Shown here piece by piece: positions 52,220 to 63,449 of a stretch of DNA of 64,000 nt (positions are counted from its first letter, which is position 1; each line of letters begins with the position of its first letter). The notes beneath the pieces were generated by a model. That model had not been told where the DNA came from. It was given only the letters and a program-made list of their open reading frames with translations, and did not search any database. Origin of the DNA: Skermanella stibiiresistens SB22 (GTDB lineage: Bacteria > Pseudomonadota > Alphaproteobacteria > Azospirillales > Azospirillaceae); assembly GCF_000576635.1 (NCBI RefSeq), contig NZ_AVFL01000010.1, positions 170,769 through 234,768 of the forward strand, given 5' to 3'. Position numbers and translations under genes: made by a program.

Positions 52220-52876
52220 CTAGGACACCTTGTCTTTGAGCAGGGCCTCGATCTGGTCGGTCACCTCGTCGATGTCGGCCATGCCGTCCACCGTCTCCAG
52301 GACTCCCCGCTCCCTGTAGTAGGGAAGGATCGGCGCCGTCTGCTTGTGGTAAGCCGCCAGCCGCGTGCTGACGGTCTCCGCGTTGTCGTCGGCCCGCCGG
52401 GTGAACTCGGTCGAACCGCACGCGTCGCAGACACCGTCGACACTTGGCTTCTGGAACGTGTCGTGATAGCCCCGGCCGCACTTGGCGCAGGTGTAGCGCC
52501 CGGTGATCCGGTCGACCAGGGCCGCGTCGTCCACCTTCATCTCGATGACGTGGTCGAGCCTCAGCCCCTTGTCCGCCAGCATCCGGTCAAGCGCTTCCGC
52601 CTGTGGCACCGTCCGCGGAAATCCATCGAGGATGAACCCGGCCGCGCAATCGGACTGGGAGATTCGATCGGCGATCATCTCGATCATCAGCTCGTCCGGC
52701 ATCAACTTGCCGGCGGCCATGATCTCCTTGGCCTGCTGGCCCAGCGGCGCACCGCTGGCGACGACCGCGCGCAGCATGTCCCCGGTCGACAGCTGTACGA
52801 GCCCGTGCCGATCCTCGAGACGCTTCGCCTGGGTTCCCTTACCGGCCCCCGGCGGTCCCAGCAGAATTAAGTTCAT
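52220..52876 (-). CDS. adk: Adenylate kinase
   Basis: 218 residues, long-lid form. P-loop GPPGAGKGTQAKRL, DGFPRTVPQAEAL, and a four-Cys zinc lid (CAKCGRGY and CDACGSTEF). Converts AMP and ATP to two ADP. Start overlaps the secY stop by ATGA. Confidence 0.97.
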   Translation of the reverse strand: MNLILLGPPGAGKGTQAKRLEDRHGLVQLSTGDMLRAVVASGAPLGQQAKEIMAAGKLMPDELMIEMIADRISQSDCAAGFILDGFPRTVPQAEALDRMLADKGLRLDHVIEMKVDDAALVDRITGRYTCAKCGRGYHDTFQKPSVDGVCDACGSTEFTRRADDNAETVSTRLAAYHKQTAPILPYYRERGVLETVDGMADIDEVTDQIEALLKDKVS

Positions 52877-54216
52877 CCTCTCCTCCCCCGCAGCTTAGCC
52901 TTCTTGATCAGGCCTTCGTACTGATGCGCCAGCAGATGCGAATGTATCTGCGCGACGGTGTCCATCGTGACGGTGACGACGATCAACAGGCTGGTGCCGC
53001 CAAAATAGAACGGGACGGCGTACTGCGAAATCAGGATTTCTGGCAATAGGCAGACCACGGACAAATATGCCGCACCCACAACGGTCAGCCGGGTGAGCAC
53101 GTAGTCCAGGTAGTCCGCCGTGTTCTTGCCGGGGCGGATGCCGGGGATGAACCCGCCATACTTCTTCAGATTGTCGGCCGTCTCCGTCGGATTGAAGACG
53201 ATCGCCGTATAGAAGAAGCAGAAGAACACGATCAGCGCGACGTACAGCAGGATGTACAGCGGCTGGCCGTGGCCGAGATATGTCGTGACGGCCGTCAGCC
53301 ACTCCGGCCCCTGCCCGCCCGAGAAGCCGGCCACGGTCAGCGGCAGCAACAGCAACGAGCTGGCGAAGATTGGCGGGATCACGCCCGAGGTGTTGAGCTT
53401 CAGCGGCAGGTGCGAGCTCTCGCCCCCAAACATCCTGTTGCCGACCTGGCGCTTGGGGTACTGGACCAGCAACCGGCGCTGCGCCCGCTCCATGAACACG
53501 ATGAAGAAGATCACCGCGACCGCCATCAGCAGCAGGAAGATGATGAAGAAGGTCGACAGCGCGCCCGTGCGCCCCAGTTCCAGCGTTCCCACCAAGGCGC
53601 GCGGCAACTCCGCGACGATGCCGGCGAAGATGATCAGGGAGATGCCGTTGCCGACGCCCCGCGCAGTGATCTGCTCGCCCAGCCACATCAGGAAGACGGT
53701 GCCACCCACCAGCGTGATGACGGTGGTCGCCAGGAAGAAGACGCCGGGACTGTGGACGGCGGGTCCGCTCGATCCCGTCATGCCCTGCAGTCCGACCGCC
53801 ATGCCATAGGCCTGAACAGTCGCCAGCAGCACCGTCAGGTAGCGGGTGTATTGGTTGAGCTTCTTCCTGCCGCTCTCCCCCTCCTTCTTCATCGTCTCAA
53901 GGGTCGGCGAGACCGCCGTCATGAGCTGGATGATGATCGACGCCGAGATGTACGGCATGATGTTGAGGGCGAAGATGGTCATCCGCGACAGGGCGCCACC
54001 CGAGAACATGTTGAACATGTCAAGGATGCCGCCGGAGTTCTGGCGGAAGATGTCGGCCATGATGCTTGGATCAATGCCGGGAAGCGGTATATAGGTGCCG
54101 AGCCGGTAGATGATCAGGGCCCCGAGGGTGAACCAGATCCGCTTCTTCAGCTCGGTAGCCTTCGCGAAGGCGCCAAAGTTGATATTGGCGGCGAGCTGTT
54201 CGGCCGCTGATGCCAT
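52873..54216 (-). CDS. secY: Protein translocase subunit SecY
   Basis: 447 residues, ten membrane helices. GALIIYRLGTYIPLPGIDP, MPYISASIIIQLMTAVSPTL and KKYGGFIPGIRPGKNTADYL are standard. Forms the translocation channel with SecE and SecG. A 12-bp hairpin lies in the gap before it. Confidence 0.98.
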   Translation of the reverse strand: MASAAEQLAANINFGAFAKATELKKRIWFTLGALIIYRLGTYIPLPGIDPSIMADIFRQNSGGILDMFNMFSGGALSRMTIFALNIMPYISASIIIQLMTAVSPTLETMKKEGESGRKKLNQYTRYLTVLLATVQAYGMAVGLQGMTGSSGPAVHSPGVFFLATTVITLVGGTVFLMWLGEQITARGVGNGISLIIFAGIVAELPRALVGTLELGRTGALSTFFIIFLLLMAVAVIFFIVFMERAQRRLLVQYPKRQVGNRMFGGESSHLPLKLNTSGVIPPIFASSLLLLPLTVAGFSGGQGPEWLTAVTTYLGHGQPLYILLYVALIVFFCFFYTAIVFNPTETADNLKKYGGFIPGIRPGKNTADYLDYVLTRLTVVGAAYLSVVCLLPEILISQYAVPFYFGGTSLLIVVTVTMDTVAQIHSHLLAHQYEGLIKKAKLRGRRG

Positions 54217-54261
54217 ATTCTATTCCTCGACGCTCACATGCGAAGCTTTGTCGTGACAGAT

Positions 54262-54294
54262 ATGGCCGGCGCCCCGAAATGAGGCGCCGGCCAT
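54262..54294 (-). promoter_or_regulatory. 12-bp hairpin in the rplO-secY gap
   Basis: Perfect arms 54262-54273 and 54283-54294 with a nine-base loop. No T-run on the minus strand, so attenuation, processing or mRNA protection is possible. Confidence 0.6.
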
Positions 54295-54310
54295 TGGTGT
54301 CCGCGATCGA

Positions 54311-54802
54311 TCACTCGGTCGCGGGAGCTTCCTGAACCTTCTTCGGAACCGTGACTTCCACGGTGCCGCCGAAGTTTTCGACCGCCTTGATGGCGGACGC
54401 CGAGGCGCCGGCCACCTTGAAGCTGGCCTTGGTCGTCAACTCACCCTTGGCGAGCAGGCGGACGCCGTCCCGGCTGTCCTGGGCGATGCCCGCCGCCACC
54501 AGGATCTCCCCGGTGATCAACTGGGCGGCGTCCAGCTTGCCGGACTCGATGGCTTCCTGGATCTTGCCCAGATTGGCGACCGAGTAGTCCTTGGCGAAGA
54601 TGTTGACGAAGCCGCGCTTGGGCAGACGGCGATGCAGAGGCATCTGACCGCCTTCGAAGCCCTTGATCGCGACGCCGCTGCGCGAGGTCTGACCCTTCAC
54701 GCCGCGACCACCGGTCTTGCCCTTGCCGGAGCCGATACCGCGCCCGACCCGGGTGCGGTTCTTGCGGGCGCCGGGATTGTCCCGGATCTCGTTGAGTTTC
54801 AT
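54311..54802 (-). CDS. rplO: 50S ribosomal protein L15
   Basis: 163 residues (E. coli 144). [20 protein letters not shown] and [20 protein letters not shown] open it; a short Thr/Ala/Glu tail is extra. Confidence 0.98.
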   Translation of the reverse strand: MKLNEIRDNPGARKNRTRVGRGIGSGKGKTGGRGVKGQTSRSGVAIKGFEGGQMPLHRRLPKRGFVNIFAKDYSVANLGKIQEAIESGKLDAAQLITGEILVAAGIAQDSRDGVRLLAKGELTTKASFKVAGASASAIKAVENFGGTVEVTVPKKVQEAPATE

Positions 54803-54827
54803 AGTTCGGATATCCCCTCGCCCGTTC

Positions 54828-55025
54828 TCAGCCCTGGCTCTCGACGCGAACCAGATGCTGAACCTTGGCGATCATGCCGCGGACGGAAGGGGTGTCCTCC
54901 AGCTCCCGCGTGCGGTGCAGCTTGTTGAGCCCGAGACCCACCAGGGTCTCGCGCTGATCCTTCTTGCGACCGATCGGGCTACCGACCTGCGTCACGAAGA
55001 CGGTGCTCTTCTGCTCGTCAGCCAT
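54828..55025 (-). CDS. rpmD: 50S ribosomal protein L30
   Basis: 65 residues (E. coli 59). [19 protein letters not shown] and [18 protein letters not shown] are typical. AAGGAGG seven bases before ATG 55025 decides the start over the upstream TTG. Confidence 0.97.
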   Translation of the reverse strand: MADEQKSTVFVTQVGSPIGRKKDQRETLVGLGLNKLHRTRELEDTPSVRGMIAKVQHLVRVESQG

Positions 55026-55027
55026 GA

Positions 55028-55630
55028 TCAAGCCTCCTTGATCTCGGTGCCGGTCGCGTCGCGACGGCCCAGGATGTCGCTGACACGGCGGCCACGACGG
55101 GCGGCCACCGCGCGCGGGCTGACCACCTGGGCCAGGGCGTCGAAGGTCGCCTTGATCATGTTGTGCGGATTGGAGGTGCCGATCGACTTCGTCACCACGT
55201 CCTGCACACCCAACGCCTCGAAGATCGCGCGCATCGGACCACCGGCGATGATGCCGGTACCCGTCGGCGCCGCCCGCAGAACGACACGCCCGGCACCGAA
55301 GTGACCGTGCACGTCGTGATGCAGCGTCCGACCCTCGCGGAGCGGAACTCGGATCATCGTGCGCTTGGCCTGGTCGGTCGCCTTGCGGATCGCCTCCGGC
55401 ACCTCACGGGCCTTGCCCGATCCGACGCCGACGCGGCCCTTGGCGTCGCCAACCACCACCAGCGCCGCGAAGCCGAACCGGCGGCCACCCTTGACCACCT
55501 TGGCGACGCGGTTGATGCCAACCAGCTTCTCCACCAGATCGCTCTCTTCGCGGTCGCCACCGCCCCGGTTCTGGCCCCGGTTGTCGCCGCCGCGCTGGTC
55601 GCGCTCGCCGCCTCTTTCATTGCGTGCCAT
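55028..55630 (-). CDS. rpsE: 30S ribosomal protein S5 with RGG-like N-terminal tail
   Basis: 200 residues (E. coli 167). The core ([35 protein letters not shown]) is normal. The first about 31 residues are Arg/Gly/Asp-rich with repeated RGG and RGQ steps. S5 lines the mRNA entry channel. Confidence 0.98.
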   Translation of the reverse strand: MARNERGGERDQRGGDNRGQNRGGGDREESDLVEKLVGINRVAKVVKGGRRFGFAALVVVGDAKGRVGVGSGKAREVPEAIRKATDQAKRTMIRVPLREGRTLHHDVHGHFGAGRVVLRAAPTGTGIIAGGPMRAIFEALGVQDVVTKSIGTSNPHNMIKATFDALAQVVSPRAVAARRGRRVSDILGRRDATGTEIKEA

Positions 55631-55644
55631 ATTCTCGGGTCCCC

Positions 55645-56007
55645 TTAGAACGACAGGCCGGCTTCACGCGCGGCGTCGGCAAGCGCCTTGACGCGCCCGT
55701 GGAAGAGATAGCCGCCACGATCGAAGACGACTTCCGTGACACCCGCGGCGGTGGCCCGCTCGGCGATCATCTTGCCGACCAGCTTCGCGGCTTCGATGTC
55801 GGCGCCGGTCTTCAGCGACTCGCGCAGATCCTTGTCGATGCTCGACGCGGCGGCGAGGGTCTTGCCCTCGCTGTCGTCGATCAGCTGGACATAGATGTGC
55901 TTGCTGGACCGGAAAACCGACAATCTGGGCCGGCCGCCCGCCTTCTTCCTGATCTGCGTACGCACCCGCTGTTTGCGGCGTGCGTTCAGTTCTTTTGACG
56001 TTTTCAT
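55645..56007 (-). CDS. rplR: 50S ribosomal protein L18
   Basis: 120 residues (E. coli 117). [20 protein letters not shown] and [20 protein letters not shown] are diagnostic. Binds 5S rRNA. Confidence 0.98.
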   Translation of the reverse strand: MKTSKELNARRKQRVRTQIRKKAGGRPRLSVFRSSKHIYVQLIDDSEGKTLAAASSIDKDLRESLKTGADIEAAKLVGKMIAERATAAGVTEVVFDRGGYLFHGRVKALADAAREAGLSF

Positions 56008-56018
56008 CGGCCGTGCCC

Positions 56019-56555
56019 CTACTTCTTCTTGCCTTCCTTGCGCAGCAGAGTCTCCGTCGAGTACTTGATGCCCTTGCCCTTGTAGGGCTCCGGCTTCCGG
56101 AACTGACGGATTTCGGCTGCGACTTGACCAACCTTCTGACGGTCGGCCCCGGAAACGGAGATCGCGGTCGGACGCTCGGCCTTGATCGTGATCCCGGCGG
56201 GAATCGGATAGGTCACGTCGTGCGAGTAGCCGAGCTGGAGAACCAGATCGCTACCCTGCACGGCCGCGCGATAGCCGACGCCGTTGATTTCGAGGTTGAC
56301 CGTGAAGCCCTCGCTCACGCCCTTGACCATGTTGGCCACGAGCGTCCGCGAAGTCGCCCACATCACCTTGCCACGCTTGCTGTCCGCGTGGCGCGGCTTG
56401 ATGACGACCTTGCCTTCGTCCAGCGTGGCCGCGATGTCATCGATCAGGGTCAAGCTGAGCTGACCCAGCTTGCCCTTGGCCGTCAGGATCTGGCCGTTGA
56501 CGGCGACGTCAACTCCAGTCGGGACCGGCACGGGGTGTTTACCAATTCGTGACAT
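56019..56555 (-). CDS. rplF: 50S ribosomal protein L6
   Basis: 178 residues (E. coli 177). [17 protein letters not shown] and the C-terminal [13 protein letters not shown] are standard. Lies near the GTPase-associated centre. Confidence 0.98.
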   Translation of the reverse strand: MSRIGKHPVPVPTGVDVAVNGQILTAKGKLGQLSLTLIDDIAATLDEGKVVIKPRHADSKRGKVMWATSRTLVANMVKGVSEGFTVNLEINGVGYRAAVQGSDLVLQLGYSHDVTYPIPAGITIKAERPTAISVSGADRQKVGQVAAEIRQFRKPEPYKGKGIKYSTETLLRKEGKKK

Positions 56556-56564
56556 GGCTGCCTC

Positions 56565-56963
56565 TTAGAACACGCGGCAAAGCACTTCACCGCCAACATT
56601 GGCGGCGCGGGCTTCGTTGTCGGACATCACACCGCGGGGCGTCGACAGGATCGAGATCCCGAGGCCGTTGTAGACGCGGGGCAGGTCCTTGATCTTCGAG
56701 TAGACGCGGCGACCGGGCTTGGACACGCGGCTGATGGTCTTGATGACCGGCTCACCCTCGTGATACTTCAGCTCGATGCGGAGTTGCGCGATACCCGGAC
56801 GCAGTTCCTCCTGGAAGTAGCCGCGGATGTAACCCTCGCGCTTCAACACTTCCAGAACGCTCGTCCGAAGCTTCGAAGCCGGGCTGTCGACACTGGTCAT
56901 GTGGGCACGCTGACCATTGCGGATGCGGGTCAGCATATCGCCCAAAGGATCGCTCAAAGACAT
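56565..56963 (-). CDS. rpsH: 30S ribosomal protein S8
   Basis: 132 residues (E. coli 130). [18 protein letters not shown] and [20 protein letters not shown] are diagnostic. In E. coli S8 represses spc by binding near rplE; no such site was identified here. Confidence 0.98.
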   Translation of the reverse strand: MSLSDPLGDMLTRIRNGQRAHMTSVDSPASKLRTSVLEVLKREGYIRGYFQEELRPGIAQLRIELKYHEGEPVIKTISRVSKPGRRVYSKIKDLPRVYNGLGISILSTPRGVMSDNEARAANVGGEVLCRVF

Positions 56964-56977
56964 CTTTCCGATCCCCC

Positions 56978-57283
56978 TTACCAGCTCGACTTCGTCATGC
57001 CCGGGATCTGGCCGTTGGAGGCCAGGTCACGGAGCGCGATACGCGACAGCTTAAACTTACGGTAGAACGCACGCGGCCGACCGGACATTTCACACCGGTT
57101 GCGGACACGGGTCCGGCTCGAATTGCGCGGCATCTCCGCCAGCTTGAGCCGGGCGGCGAACTGATCTTCCGGCGTCAGCGAGGGGTCCTTGGCAATCGCC
57201 TTCAGCGCGGCGCGCTTCCCGGCGTACTTCTTGACCATGCGCTCGCGGCGCTTGTTCTTCTGGATGGCACTCGTCTTGGCCAT
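56978..57283 (-). CDS. rpsN: 30S ribosomal protein S14, zinc-free form
   Basis: 101 residues, the same as E. coli. The long C-minus type: the zinc Cys pairs are absent. [20 protein letters not shown] is diagnostic. Confidence 0.98.
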   Translation of the reverse strand: MAKTSAIQKNKRRERMVKKYAGKRAALKAIAKDPSLTPEDQFAARLKLAEMPRNSSRTRVRNRCEMSGRPRAFYRKFKLSRIALRDLASNGQIPGMTKSSW

Positions 57284-57302
57284 GGCTGTAACCTCCTGCC
57301 GC

Positions 57303-57845
57303 TCAGGCGACGAACGGCATGTCGAAGCCCTTGAGGAGAGCCTTGGCTTCCTTGTCGGTCTTCGCAGTCGTCACGATGATGATGTCCATGCCCCGGATAC
57401 CGTCGATCTTGTCATAATCGATTTCCGGGAAGATGATCTGCTCCTTCAAGCCCATGGCATAGTTGCCGCGGCCGTCGAAGCTGTTGCCCGGCACGCCGCG
57501 GAAGTCGCGGACACGCGGCAGGGCAACCGTCACGAGACGGTCGAGGAACTCGTACATGCGCTCGCGACGCAGGGTCACCTTGCAGCCGATCGACATGCCT
57601 TCACGCAGCTTGAACTGCGCGATCGACTTGCGGGCCTTGGTCACCACCGGCCGCTGGCCAGCGATAGCGGTCAATTCGGCCACCGCCGCGTTGACCTTCT
57701 TGCCGTCGGAGGTCGCTTCGCCAACACCCATGTTGATGACGATCTTCTCGATCCGCGGCACTTCCATGTCGTTCGCGTAGTTGAATTCAGCCTTCAACTT
57801 CGCGCGCACGACGTCGTCGTATTGCTTTTTCAGCCTGGTCGTCAT
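57303..57845 (-). CDS. rplE: 50S ribosomal protein L5
   Basis: 180 residues from [13 protein letters not shown], matching the family length. A GTG at 57857 would overlap the rplX stop and add four residues. [20 protein letters not shown] is diagnostic. Binds 5S rRNA. Confidence 0.97.
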   Translation of the reverse strand: MTTRLKKQYDDVVRAKLKAEFNYANDMEVPRIEKIVINMGVGEATSDGKKVNAAVAELTAIAGQRPVVTKARKSIAQFKLREGMSIGCKVTLRRERMYEFLDRLVTVALPRVRDFRGVPGNSFDGRGNYAMGLKEQIIFPEIDYDKIDGIRGMDIIIVTTAKTDKEAKALLKGFDMPFVA

Positions 57846-57853
57846 GGCGGCGC

Positions 57854-58174
57854 TCACAGATCGATCAGTTCGCCGGACCGCTTGGCATAACGCACTTTGC
57901 GGCCATCCTCGAGGGTCTTGAAGCCCACGCGGGTCGGCAGGTTGGTCTTGGGGTCGACATGGGCTACGTTGGAGACGTGCAGGAAAGCCTCGATCTCCAA
58001 AATGCCGCCGGCGGACGTCTGGGTCTGGCGCTGGTGCTTCTTGACGATGTTGACGCCCCGCACCTTGACCCGGTTCTCCTTGGGGAGGAACTCGATCACC
58101 TCGCCGGTCTTACCCTTGTCCTTGCCGGTGAGGACGATGACCTTGTCTTTCTTCTTGATCTTGGCGGCGGACAT
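57854..58174 (-). CDS. rplX: 50S ribosomal protein L24
   Basis: 106 residues (E. coli 104), KOW motif in [21 protein letters not shown] 58174 forms a TGATG overlap with rplN, which decides it over GTG 58177. Confidence 0.97.
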   Translation of the reverse strand: MSAAKIKKKDKVIVLTGKDKGKTGEVIEFLPKENRVKVRGVNIVKKHQRQTQTSAGGILEIEAFLHVSNVAHVDPKTNLPTRVGFKTLEDGRKVRYAKRSGELIDL

Positions 58175-58542
58175 CACAGCACCTCCGGCGCGAGCGAGAT
58201 GATCTTCATGAACTTCTTGCCGCGCAGCTCACGAGTGACCGGCCCGAAAATACGGGTCCCGATCGGCTCGCCCTGCTTGTTGATCAGCACGGCGGCGTTG
58301 CGGTCGAAGCGAATGGAGCTGCCGTCGGTGCGCCGGATCTCCTTGGACGTGCGGACGATGACCGCACGGTGTACATCACCCTTCTTGACGCGTCCGCGCG
58401 GGATGGCTTCCTTGACGGAGACGACGATCACGTCGCCAACGCCAGCCACCTTGCGCTTGGACCCGCCAAGCACCTTGATGCACTGCACCCGGCGCGCGCC
58501 GCTGTTGTCGGCGACCTCCAGGTTGGTTTGCATCTGGATCAT
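58174..58542 (-). CDS. rplN: 50S ribosomal protein L14
   Basis: 122 residues. [20 protein letters not shown] and the [20 protein letters not shown] end are universal L14 features. Contacts 16S rRNA at an inter-subunit bridge. Confidence 0.98.
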   Translation of the reverse strand: MIQMQTNLEVADNSGARRVQCIKVLGGSKRKVAGVGDVIVVSVKEAIPRGRVKKGDVHRAVIVRTSKEIRRTDGSSIRFDRNAAVLINKQGEPIGTRIFGPVTRELRGKKFMKIISLAPEVL

Positions 58543-58559
58543 ATGTCAGACCTCTTCAA

Positions 58560-58826
58560 TCAGCCGGCGAACGAGCCGGCGGCTGCCGCTGCTGCGGCGT
58601 CGGTGAGAACCATCCAGCGCTTGCGCTTGGAGAGCGGGCGGCATTCCTCGATGAAGACCTTGTCGCCCGTCTTGAACTGGTTGGCCTCGTCATGGGCAGC
58701 GTAACGCTTCGACTGCCGGATGAACTTCTTGTACACGGGGTGCATCACGCGACGCTCGACGAGGACGATGATCGTCTTATCGCCCTTGTCGCTGACGACC
58801 GTGCCCTGCAAAACACGCCGGGGCAT
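58560..58826 (-). CDS. rpsQ: 30S ribosomal protein S17
   Basis: 88 residues (E. coli 84). [20 protein letters not shown] and [15 protein letters not shown] are diagnostic. A poly-Ala tail of about 14 residues is unusual. Confidence 0.98.
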   Translation of the reverse strand: MPRRVLQGTVVSDKGDKTIIVLVERRVMHPVYKKFIRQSKRYAAHDEANQFKTGDKVFIEECRPLSKRKRWMVLTDAAAAAAAGSFAG

Positions 58827-58836
58827 GGGTAAACTC

Positions 58837-59040
58837 CTACGACGCGGACGAGCGCGAACGCTCGCCCTGAATGGTCTTGATGCGCGCGATGTCGCGACGC
58901 ACCTGGCCGACGCGCGCGGTGTTCTCGAGTTGGCCCGAGGCCCGGCGGAAGCGCAGGTTGAACTGCTCCTTCTTGAGGGTCAGGAGCTGATCGTTCAACT
59001 CGTCCGCGGTCTTGGCGCGAAGATCGGTGGGCTTCGTCAT
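58837..59040 (-). CDS. rpmC: 50S ribosomal protein L29
   Basis: 67 residues (E. coli 63). [20 protein letters not shown] is diagnostic. Start overlaps the rplP stop by ATGA. Sits at the exit tunnel. Confidence 0.97.
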   Translation of the reverse strand: MTKPTDLRAKTADELNDQLLTLKKEQFNLRFRRASGQLENTARVGQVRRDIARIKTIQGERSRSSAS

Positions 59041-59462
59041 TGATCCAACTCCTCGCCCAGCCGGGTGATGAACCGGGTCTTGATCGGCAGCTTGGCGGCG
59101 GCGAGCTCGAAGGCGCGCTTGGCCAGATCGCCGGGAACGCCGTCCAGTTCGAACATGATGCGACCGGGATGGACCCGGGCCGCCCAGAATTCGGGCGAGC
59201 CCTTGCCCGAACCCATTCGGACCTCGGCCGGCTTGGTCGAGACCGGGACATCCGGGAAGATGCGGATCCAGACGCGGCCCTGACGCTTCATGTGGCGGGT
59301 GATCGCGCGGCGAGCCGCCTCGATCTGGCGCGCGGTGATGCGCGCCGGCTCGATCGCCTTCAGGCCATAGGCGCCGAAGTTGAGCTGAGTCCCGCCCTTG
59401 GCGGTGCCGTGGATACGGCCCTTGTGTGCCTTGCGGTACTTCGTACGCTTAGGACTTAGCAT
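59037..59462 (-). CDS. rplP: 50S ribosomal protein L16
   Basis: 141 residues (E. coli 136). [20 protein letters not shown] and [20 protein letters not shown] are diagnostic. Near the A-site tRNA elbow. Confidence 0.98.
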   Translation of the reverse strand: MLSPKRTKYRKAHKGRIHGTAKGGTQLNFGAYGLKAIEPARITARQIEAARRAITRHMKRQGRVWIRIFPDVPVSTKPAEVRMGSGKGSPEFWAARVHPGRIMFELDGVPGDLAKRAFELAAAKLPIKTRFITRLGEELDQ

Positions 59463-59492
59463 GGCATGTGCCCTCTACTAGTATCCTGCCGT

Positions 59493-60239
59493 TCAGCGAT
59501 CGCCGCGATTGTCACGATCGCCGCGATGATGATCGCCACGTTCGCCACGCTCGGGCCGTCCGCTGGGACCGGCCTGTTGCTCATTGGCGCGCTTATCCTG
59601 CGCCATCGGGTCGTGCGCAAGGATTTCGCCCTTGAACACCCAGACCTTCACCCCGCACGTGCCATACGTGGTCTTAGCGGTGGCGACACCGTAATCCACA
59701 TCGGCACGCAAGGTGTGCAGCGGCACGCGACCTTCGCGATACCACTCCATGCGCGCGATTTCCGCACCACCGAGGCGACCCGAGCAGTTGATCCGAATGC
59801 CCTGGGCTCCCAGGCGCATGGCGGACTGCACGGCACGCTTCATGGCGCGGCGAAAGGCGACACGGCGCTCCAGTTGGTTGGAGATGTTCTCGGCGATCAA
59901 CTTGGCGTCGATTTCCGGCTTGCGGATCTCGACGATGTTCAAGTTGACGTCCGAACCGGTCATCTTCGCGAGCTCGACGCGAAGCTTCTCGATATCGGCA
60001 CCCTTCTTACCGATGACAACCCCCGGGCGCGCCGAATGGATGGTCACGCGGGCCTTTTTCGCAGGCCGCTCGATCACGATCCGGGACACGCCAGCCTGCT
60101 GAAGCCGGCCTTGGAGGAAACTACGCAGCTTCAGGTCACTATGCAACAGATCGGCGTAGTCCCGATCCGCATACCAGCGGCTATCCCAAGTGCGGTTGAT
60201 GCCAAGCCGAAGCCCGACGGGATTGATCTTCTGACCCAT
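59493..60239 (-). CDS. rpsC: 30S ribosomal protein S3 with basic/RGD-like tail
   Basis: 248 residues (E. coli 233). [20 protein letters not shown], the KH motif [16 protein letters not shown] and [19 protein letters not shown] residues are present. The last about 35 residues are Arg/Gly/Asp/His-rich. S3 and S5 together form the mRNA entry site. Confidence 0.98.
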   Translation of the reverse strand: MGQKINPVGLRLGINRTWDSRWYADRDYADLLHSDLKLRSFLQGRLQQAGVSRIVIERPAKKARVTIHSARPGVVIGKKGADIEKLRVELAKMTGSDVNLNIVEIRKPEIDAKLIAENISNQLERRVAFRRAMKRAVQSAMRLGAQGIRINCSGRLGGAEIARMEWYREGRVPLHTLRADVDYGVATAKTTYGTCGVKVWVFKGEILAHDPMAQDKRANEQQAGPSGRPERGERGDHHRGDRDNRGDR

Positions 60240-60240
60240 G

Positions 60241-60630
60241 TTACTCGGCCTCCACCGCTTCGGCGCGCTCACGCACGATGACGGTAAGATTGCTGAACGG
60301 CTTCTCGACCCGAGCACCGCGACCGCGAGCGCGGGCGTGGAACCGTTTCATCACCAGGGCGCGGCCGACGGTGGCCTGAGCCACGTACAGACGGTCGACG
60401 TCGAGTTGATGGTTGTTCTCGGCGTTCGCGATCGCCGACTGCAGGACCTTCCGGACCTCCTCGGCGACACGTCGCTTGGAGAAGGTCAGGTCGGCCACCG
60501 CCGCCTGCGCGCTCTTGCCGCGGATCAACTCGGCTACGAGGTTGAGCTTCCGGGCCGAGGAACGGATCATCTTGCCAAACGCCATCGCCTCGTTATCGGC
60601 GATGCGCGGCGCATTCGCTGCCTTGCCCAT
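60241..60630 (-). CDS. rplV: 50S ribosomal protein L22
   Basis: 129 residues (E. coli 110). [20 protein letters not shown] and [20 protein letters not shown] are diagnostic; the tunnel loop is normal. The N-terminus is slightly extended. Confidence 0.98.
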   Translation of the reverse strand: MGKAANAPRIADNEAMAFGKMIRSSARKLNLVAELIRGKSAQAAVADLTFSKRRVAEEVRKVLQSAIANAENNHQLDVDRLYVAQATVGRALVMKRFHARARGRGARVEKPFSNLTVIVRERAEAVEAE

Positions 60631-60632
60631 GG

Positions 60633-60911
60633 CTACTTCCTCTTCGACTTCTTATCGGCCGCGTGGCCGTAATAGGTCCGGGTCGGAGAGAACTCGCCGA
60701 ACTTGTGACCGATCATGTTCTCGGTGACGAGGACGGGCAGGAACTTCTGACCATTGTGAACGCCGAAGGTCAAACCGACGAATTGGGGCAGGATAGTGGA
60801 GCGACGCGACCAGATCTTGATGATCTCGTTACGCCCGCTAGCCCGCGCCTTATCGGCTTTCTTCAGCAGGTAGCCGTCGATGAACGGCCCCTTCCAGACG
60901 CTGCGCGCCAC
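60633..60911 (-). CDS. rpsS: 30S ribosomal protein S19
   Basis: 92 residues, the E. coli length. [20 protein letters not shown] and [17 protein letters not shown] are standard. Head protein of the 30S. Confidence 0.98.
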   Translation of the reverse strand: MARSVWKGPFIDGYLLKKADKARASGRNEIIKIWSRRSTILPQFVGLTFGVHNGQKFLPVLVTENMIGHKFGEFSPTRTYYGHAADKKSKRK

Positions 60912-60923
60912 GACGTAACTCCT

Positions 60924-61751
60924 CTACTTCGCATGACGGCGGCGCAGGATCTGGCCATCCGTCTTCTTGTTGTTCCGCGTCTTCTTGCCCTTGGTCGGCT
61001 TGCCCCACGGGGTCACCGGATGGCGACCACCAGAGGTCCTGCCTTCACCACCACCGTGCGGGTGGTCGATCGGGTTCATGGCGACGCCACGAACCGACGG
61101 GCGCTTGCCCAGCCAACGGTGACGGCCGGCCTTGCCCAGGTTGATGTTCGACTGGTCCGGGTTGGACACCGCGCCGATCGTGGCGAGGCACTCGCCCCGG
61201 ACGACCCGGAGTTCACCGGAAGCCAGCTTCAACTGGGCGTAGCCCTGGTCGCGTCCGACCAGCTGGACATAGGTGCCGGCCGAACGGGCCAGCTGGCCAC
61301 CCTTGCCCGCCTTGAGTTCCACGTTGTGGACGATCGTCCCCACCGGGATGTTCCTCAGCGGCATCGCGTTGCCGGGCTTGACGTCGACACGCTCGCCGGA
61401 GACGACGGTGTCGCCAACCTTCAGGCGCTGCGGCGCCAGGATGTAGGCGAGCTCGTCGTCGGCGTAACGCACCAGCGCGATGAACGCCGTGCGGTTCGGA
61501 TCGTACTCCAGCCGTTCGACCACGGCCGGGGCGTCGAACTTGCGACGCTTGAAGTCGACCAGACGGTAGCGGCGCTTGTGTCCGCCACCGATCCTGCGCG
61601 CGGTGATGCGGCCGGTGTTGTTGCGTCCGCCGCTCTTGGTCAGACCCTCGGTGAGGGACTTGACCGGCTTGCCCTTCCACAGTTCCGAACGGTCCACCAG
61701 CACGAGCTGGCGGAGCGACGGCGTGATGGGCCGGAAATTCTTAAGTGCCAT
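60924..61751 (-). CDS. rplB: 50S ribosomal protein L2
   Basis: 275 residues (E. coli 273). [20 protein letters not shown] and the peptidyl-transferase-proximal [20 protein letters not shown] are intact. Confidence 0.99.
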   Translation of the reverse strand: MALKNFRPITPSLRQLVLVDRSELWKGKPVKSLTEGLTKSGGRNNTGRITARRIGGGHKRRYRLVDFKRRKFDAPAVVERLEYDPNRTAFIALVRYADDELAYILAPQRLKVGDTVVSGERVDVKPGNAMPLRNIPVGTIVHNVELKAGKGGQLARSAGTYVQLVGRDQGYAQLKLASGELRVVRGECLATIGAVSNPDQSNINLGKAGRHRWLGKRPSVRGVAMNPIDHPHGGGEGRTSGGRHPVTPWGKPTKGKKTRNNKKTDGQILRRRHAK

Positions 61752-61765
61752 CGGTCAGTTCAGCC

Positions 61766-62083
61766 TTAGACGCCAGTGGTAACGTCGATCGTGTGGCCTT
61801 CGGCCAACGTGACGATCGCTTTCTTGAAGTCCGAACGACGGCCCAAGATACCCTTGAAGCGCTTGACCTTGCCCTTGGTGATCAGCGTGTTCACCGCCGT
61901 CACCTTGACCTTGAACAGCCCTTCCACCGCGGCCTTGATTTCCGGCTTGGTCGCGTCCATCGGCACCTTGAAGGTGACCTGACGGTGTTCGGAACCCATC
62001 GTCGACTTCTCGGTGATCACGGGAGCGGTGATCAGATCGTACATCCGCTCCTTGCTCACCGAAGGTTTCGAGATCTTGCTCAT
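61766..62083 (-). CDS. rplW: 50S ribosomal protein L23
   Basis: 105 residues (E. coli 100). [19 protein letters not shown] and [20 protein letters not shown] are diagnostic. Start overlaps the rplD stop by ATGA. Docking site for trigger factor and SRP. Confidence 0.98.
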   Translation of the reverse strand: MSKISKPSVSKERMYDLITAPVITEKSTMGSEHRQVTFKVPMDATKPEIKAAVEGLFKVKVTAVNTLITKGKVKRFKGILGRRSDFKKAIVTLAEGHTIDVTTGV

Positions 62084-62700
62084 TTCAGACGAGCCTCCAG
62101 CTGCTCGACAGCGTTGCGCGTCAGGACCAGCGTGTCGCGACGCAGGATGTCATAGACGTTGGCACCCTGTTCCGGCAACACATCGATCAACGGAACATTC
62201 CGCGACGCGCGCACGAAGTTCAGATCGAGGTTGGCGCCGTCGATGATCAGCGCCGAGGTCAGGCCCAGGCCCTTCAGGCGCAGCGCCATGTCCTTGGTCT
62301 TGTGACTGTCGACGGCGGCGGTCTCCAGGACCACCAGCTTGCCCTCGGCCAGCTTGGTCGACAGCGCGGTCTTCAGCGCCAGCTTGCGGACCTTCTTGTT
62401 GAGGTCGTGGGCGTGGCTGCGCACGACCGGACCGAAGATCACGGCGCCGCCGCGGAACTGCGGCGACCGGGTCGAACCCTGGCGGGCGCGGCCGGTACCC
62501 TTCTGGCGGTGCGGCTTCTTGGTCGTGCCGGCGATCTCGGAGATGCCCTTGGTCTTGTGATTACCGGAACGCCGCTTGGCGAGCTGGTAATTGATCATGC
62601 GGGCCAGCAGATCGGTACGCAACGGAACGCCGAAAACGGCCTCGTCGAGTTCGATCTCGCCCACTTCCTCGTTGTTCAGGTTCTTGACGGTCGTCTTCAT
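62080..62700 (-). CDS. rplD: 50S ribosomal protein L4
   Basis: 206 residues (E. coli 201), from [40 protein letters not shown] is the tunnel loop. In E. coli L4 represses the S10 operon; no leader for that is within reach here, since tuf precedes rpsJ. Confidence 0.98.
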   Translation of the reverse strand: MKTTVKNLNNEEVGEIELDEAVFGVPLRTDLLARMINYQLAKRRSGNHKTKGISEIAGTTKKPHRQKGTGRARQGSTRSPQFRGGAVIFGPVVRSHAHDLNKKVRKLALKTALSTKLAEGKLVVLETAAVDSHKTKDMALRLKGLGLTSALIIDGANLDLNFVRASRNVPLIDVLPEQGANVYDILRRDTLVLTRNAVEQLEARLK

Positions 62701-62705
62701 CTCAT

Positions 62706-63449
62706 TCACTCCGTCGGCTCGGCGCCGGCATCGGCGGCAGGGGCCACAGAGTCGGCGACGGGAGCGGCATCCGGCTTGGAACGCAGCGCCGCCGGGAACG
62801 GCAGGCCTTCCGGGGCCTTCCGCTTGACGGCGTCGCGAACCAGCACCCAACCACCCTCGGAACCGGGGACGGCACCCTTGACCAGGATCAGGCCGCGGTC
62901 CTCGTCGACCGAGACGATCTTCAGGTTCTGGGTGGTCACCCGCTCGGCGCCCAAATGACCGGCCATCTTCTTGTTGGCGAAGGTCTTACCGGGATCCTGA
63001 CGGTTACCGGTCGAACCATGCGAACGGTGCGAGACCGAGACGCCGTGGGTCGCGCGCAGACCACCGAAGTTCCACCGCTTCATGCCGCCGGCGAAACCCT
63101 TGCCGATCGTCGTTCCGGTGACGTCAACGAGTTGGCCCGGGACGAAATGGGCGGCCGACAGTTCGGCGCCAACCTCGATCAGGGCATCGGCATCGACACG
63201 GAACTCGACCAGCTTGCGCTTGGGCTCGACCTTCGCCTTGGCGAAGTGGCCGCGCTGGGGCTTCGTGACGTTCTTGACTTTGGCGGTACCGGCGCCGAGC
63301 TGGACGGCGGTATAACCGTCGGTCTCCTCGGTACGCACGGCGACAACCTGTACGTTGTCCACCTTCAGCACAGTGACCGGAACATGTTCCCCGTCGTCCG
63401 TGAAGACGCGGGTCATGCCGAGTTTCTGCGCGATCAAACCGGATCGCAT
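62706..63449 (-). CDS. rplC: 50S ribosomal protein L3
   Basis: 247 residues (E. coli 209). [20 protein letters not shown] and [20 protein letters not shown] are standard. The last about 35 residues are an Ala/Pro/Glu-rich tail. Confidence 0.98.
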   Translation of the reverse strand: MRSGLIAQKLGMTRVFTDDGEHVPVTVLKVDNVQVVAVRTEETDGYTAVQLGAGTAKVKNVTKPQRGHFAKAKVEPKRKLVEFRVDADALIEVGAELSAAHFVPGQLVDVTGTTIGKGFAGGMKRWNFGGLRATHGVSVSHRSHGSTGNRQDPGKTFANKKMAGHLGAERVTTQNLKIVSVDEDRGLILVKGAVPGSEGGWVLVRDAVKRKAPEGLPFPAALRSKPDAAPVADSVAPAADAGAEPTE

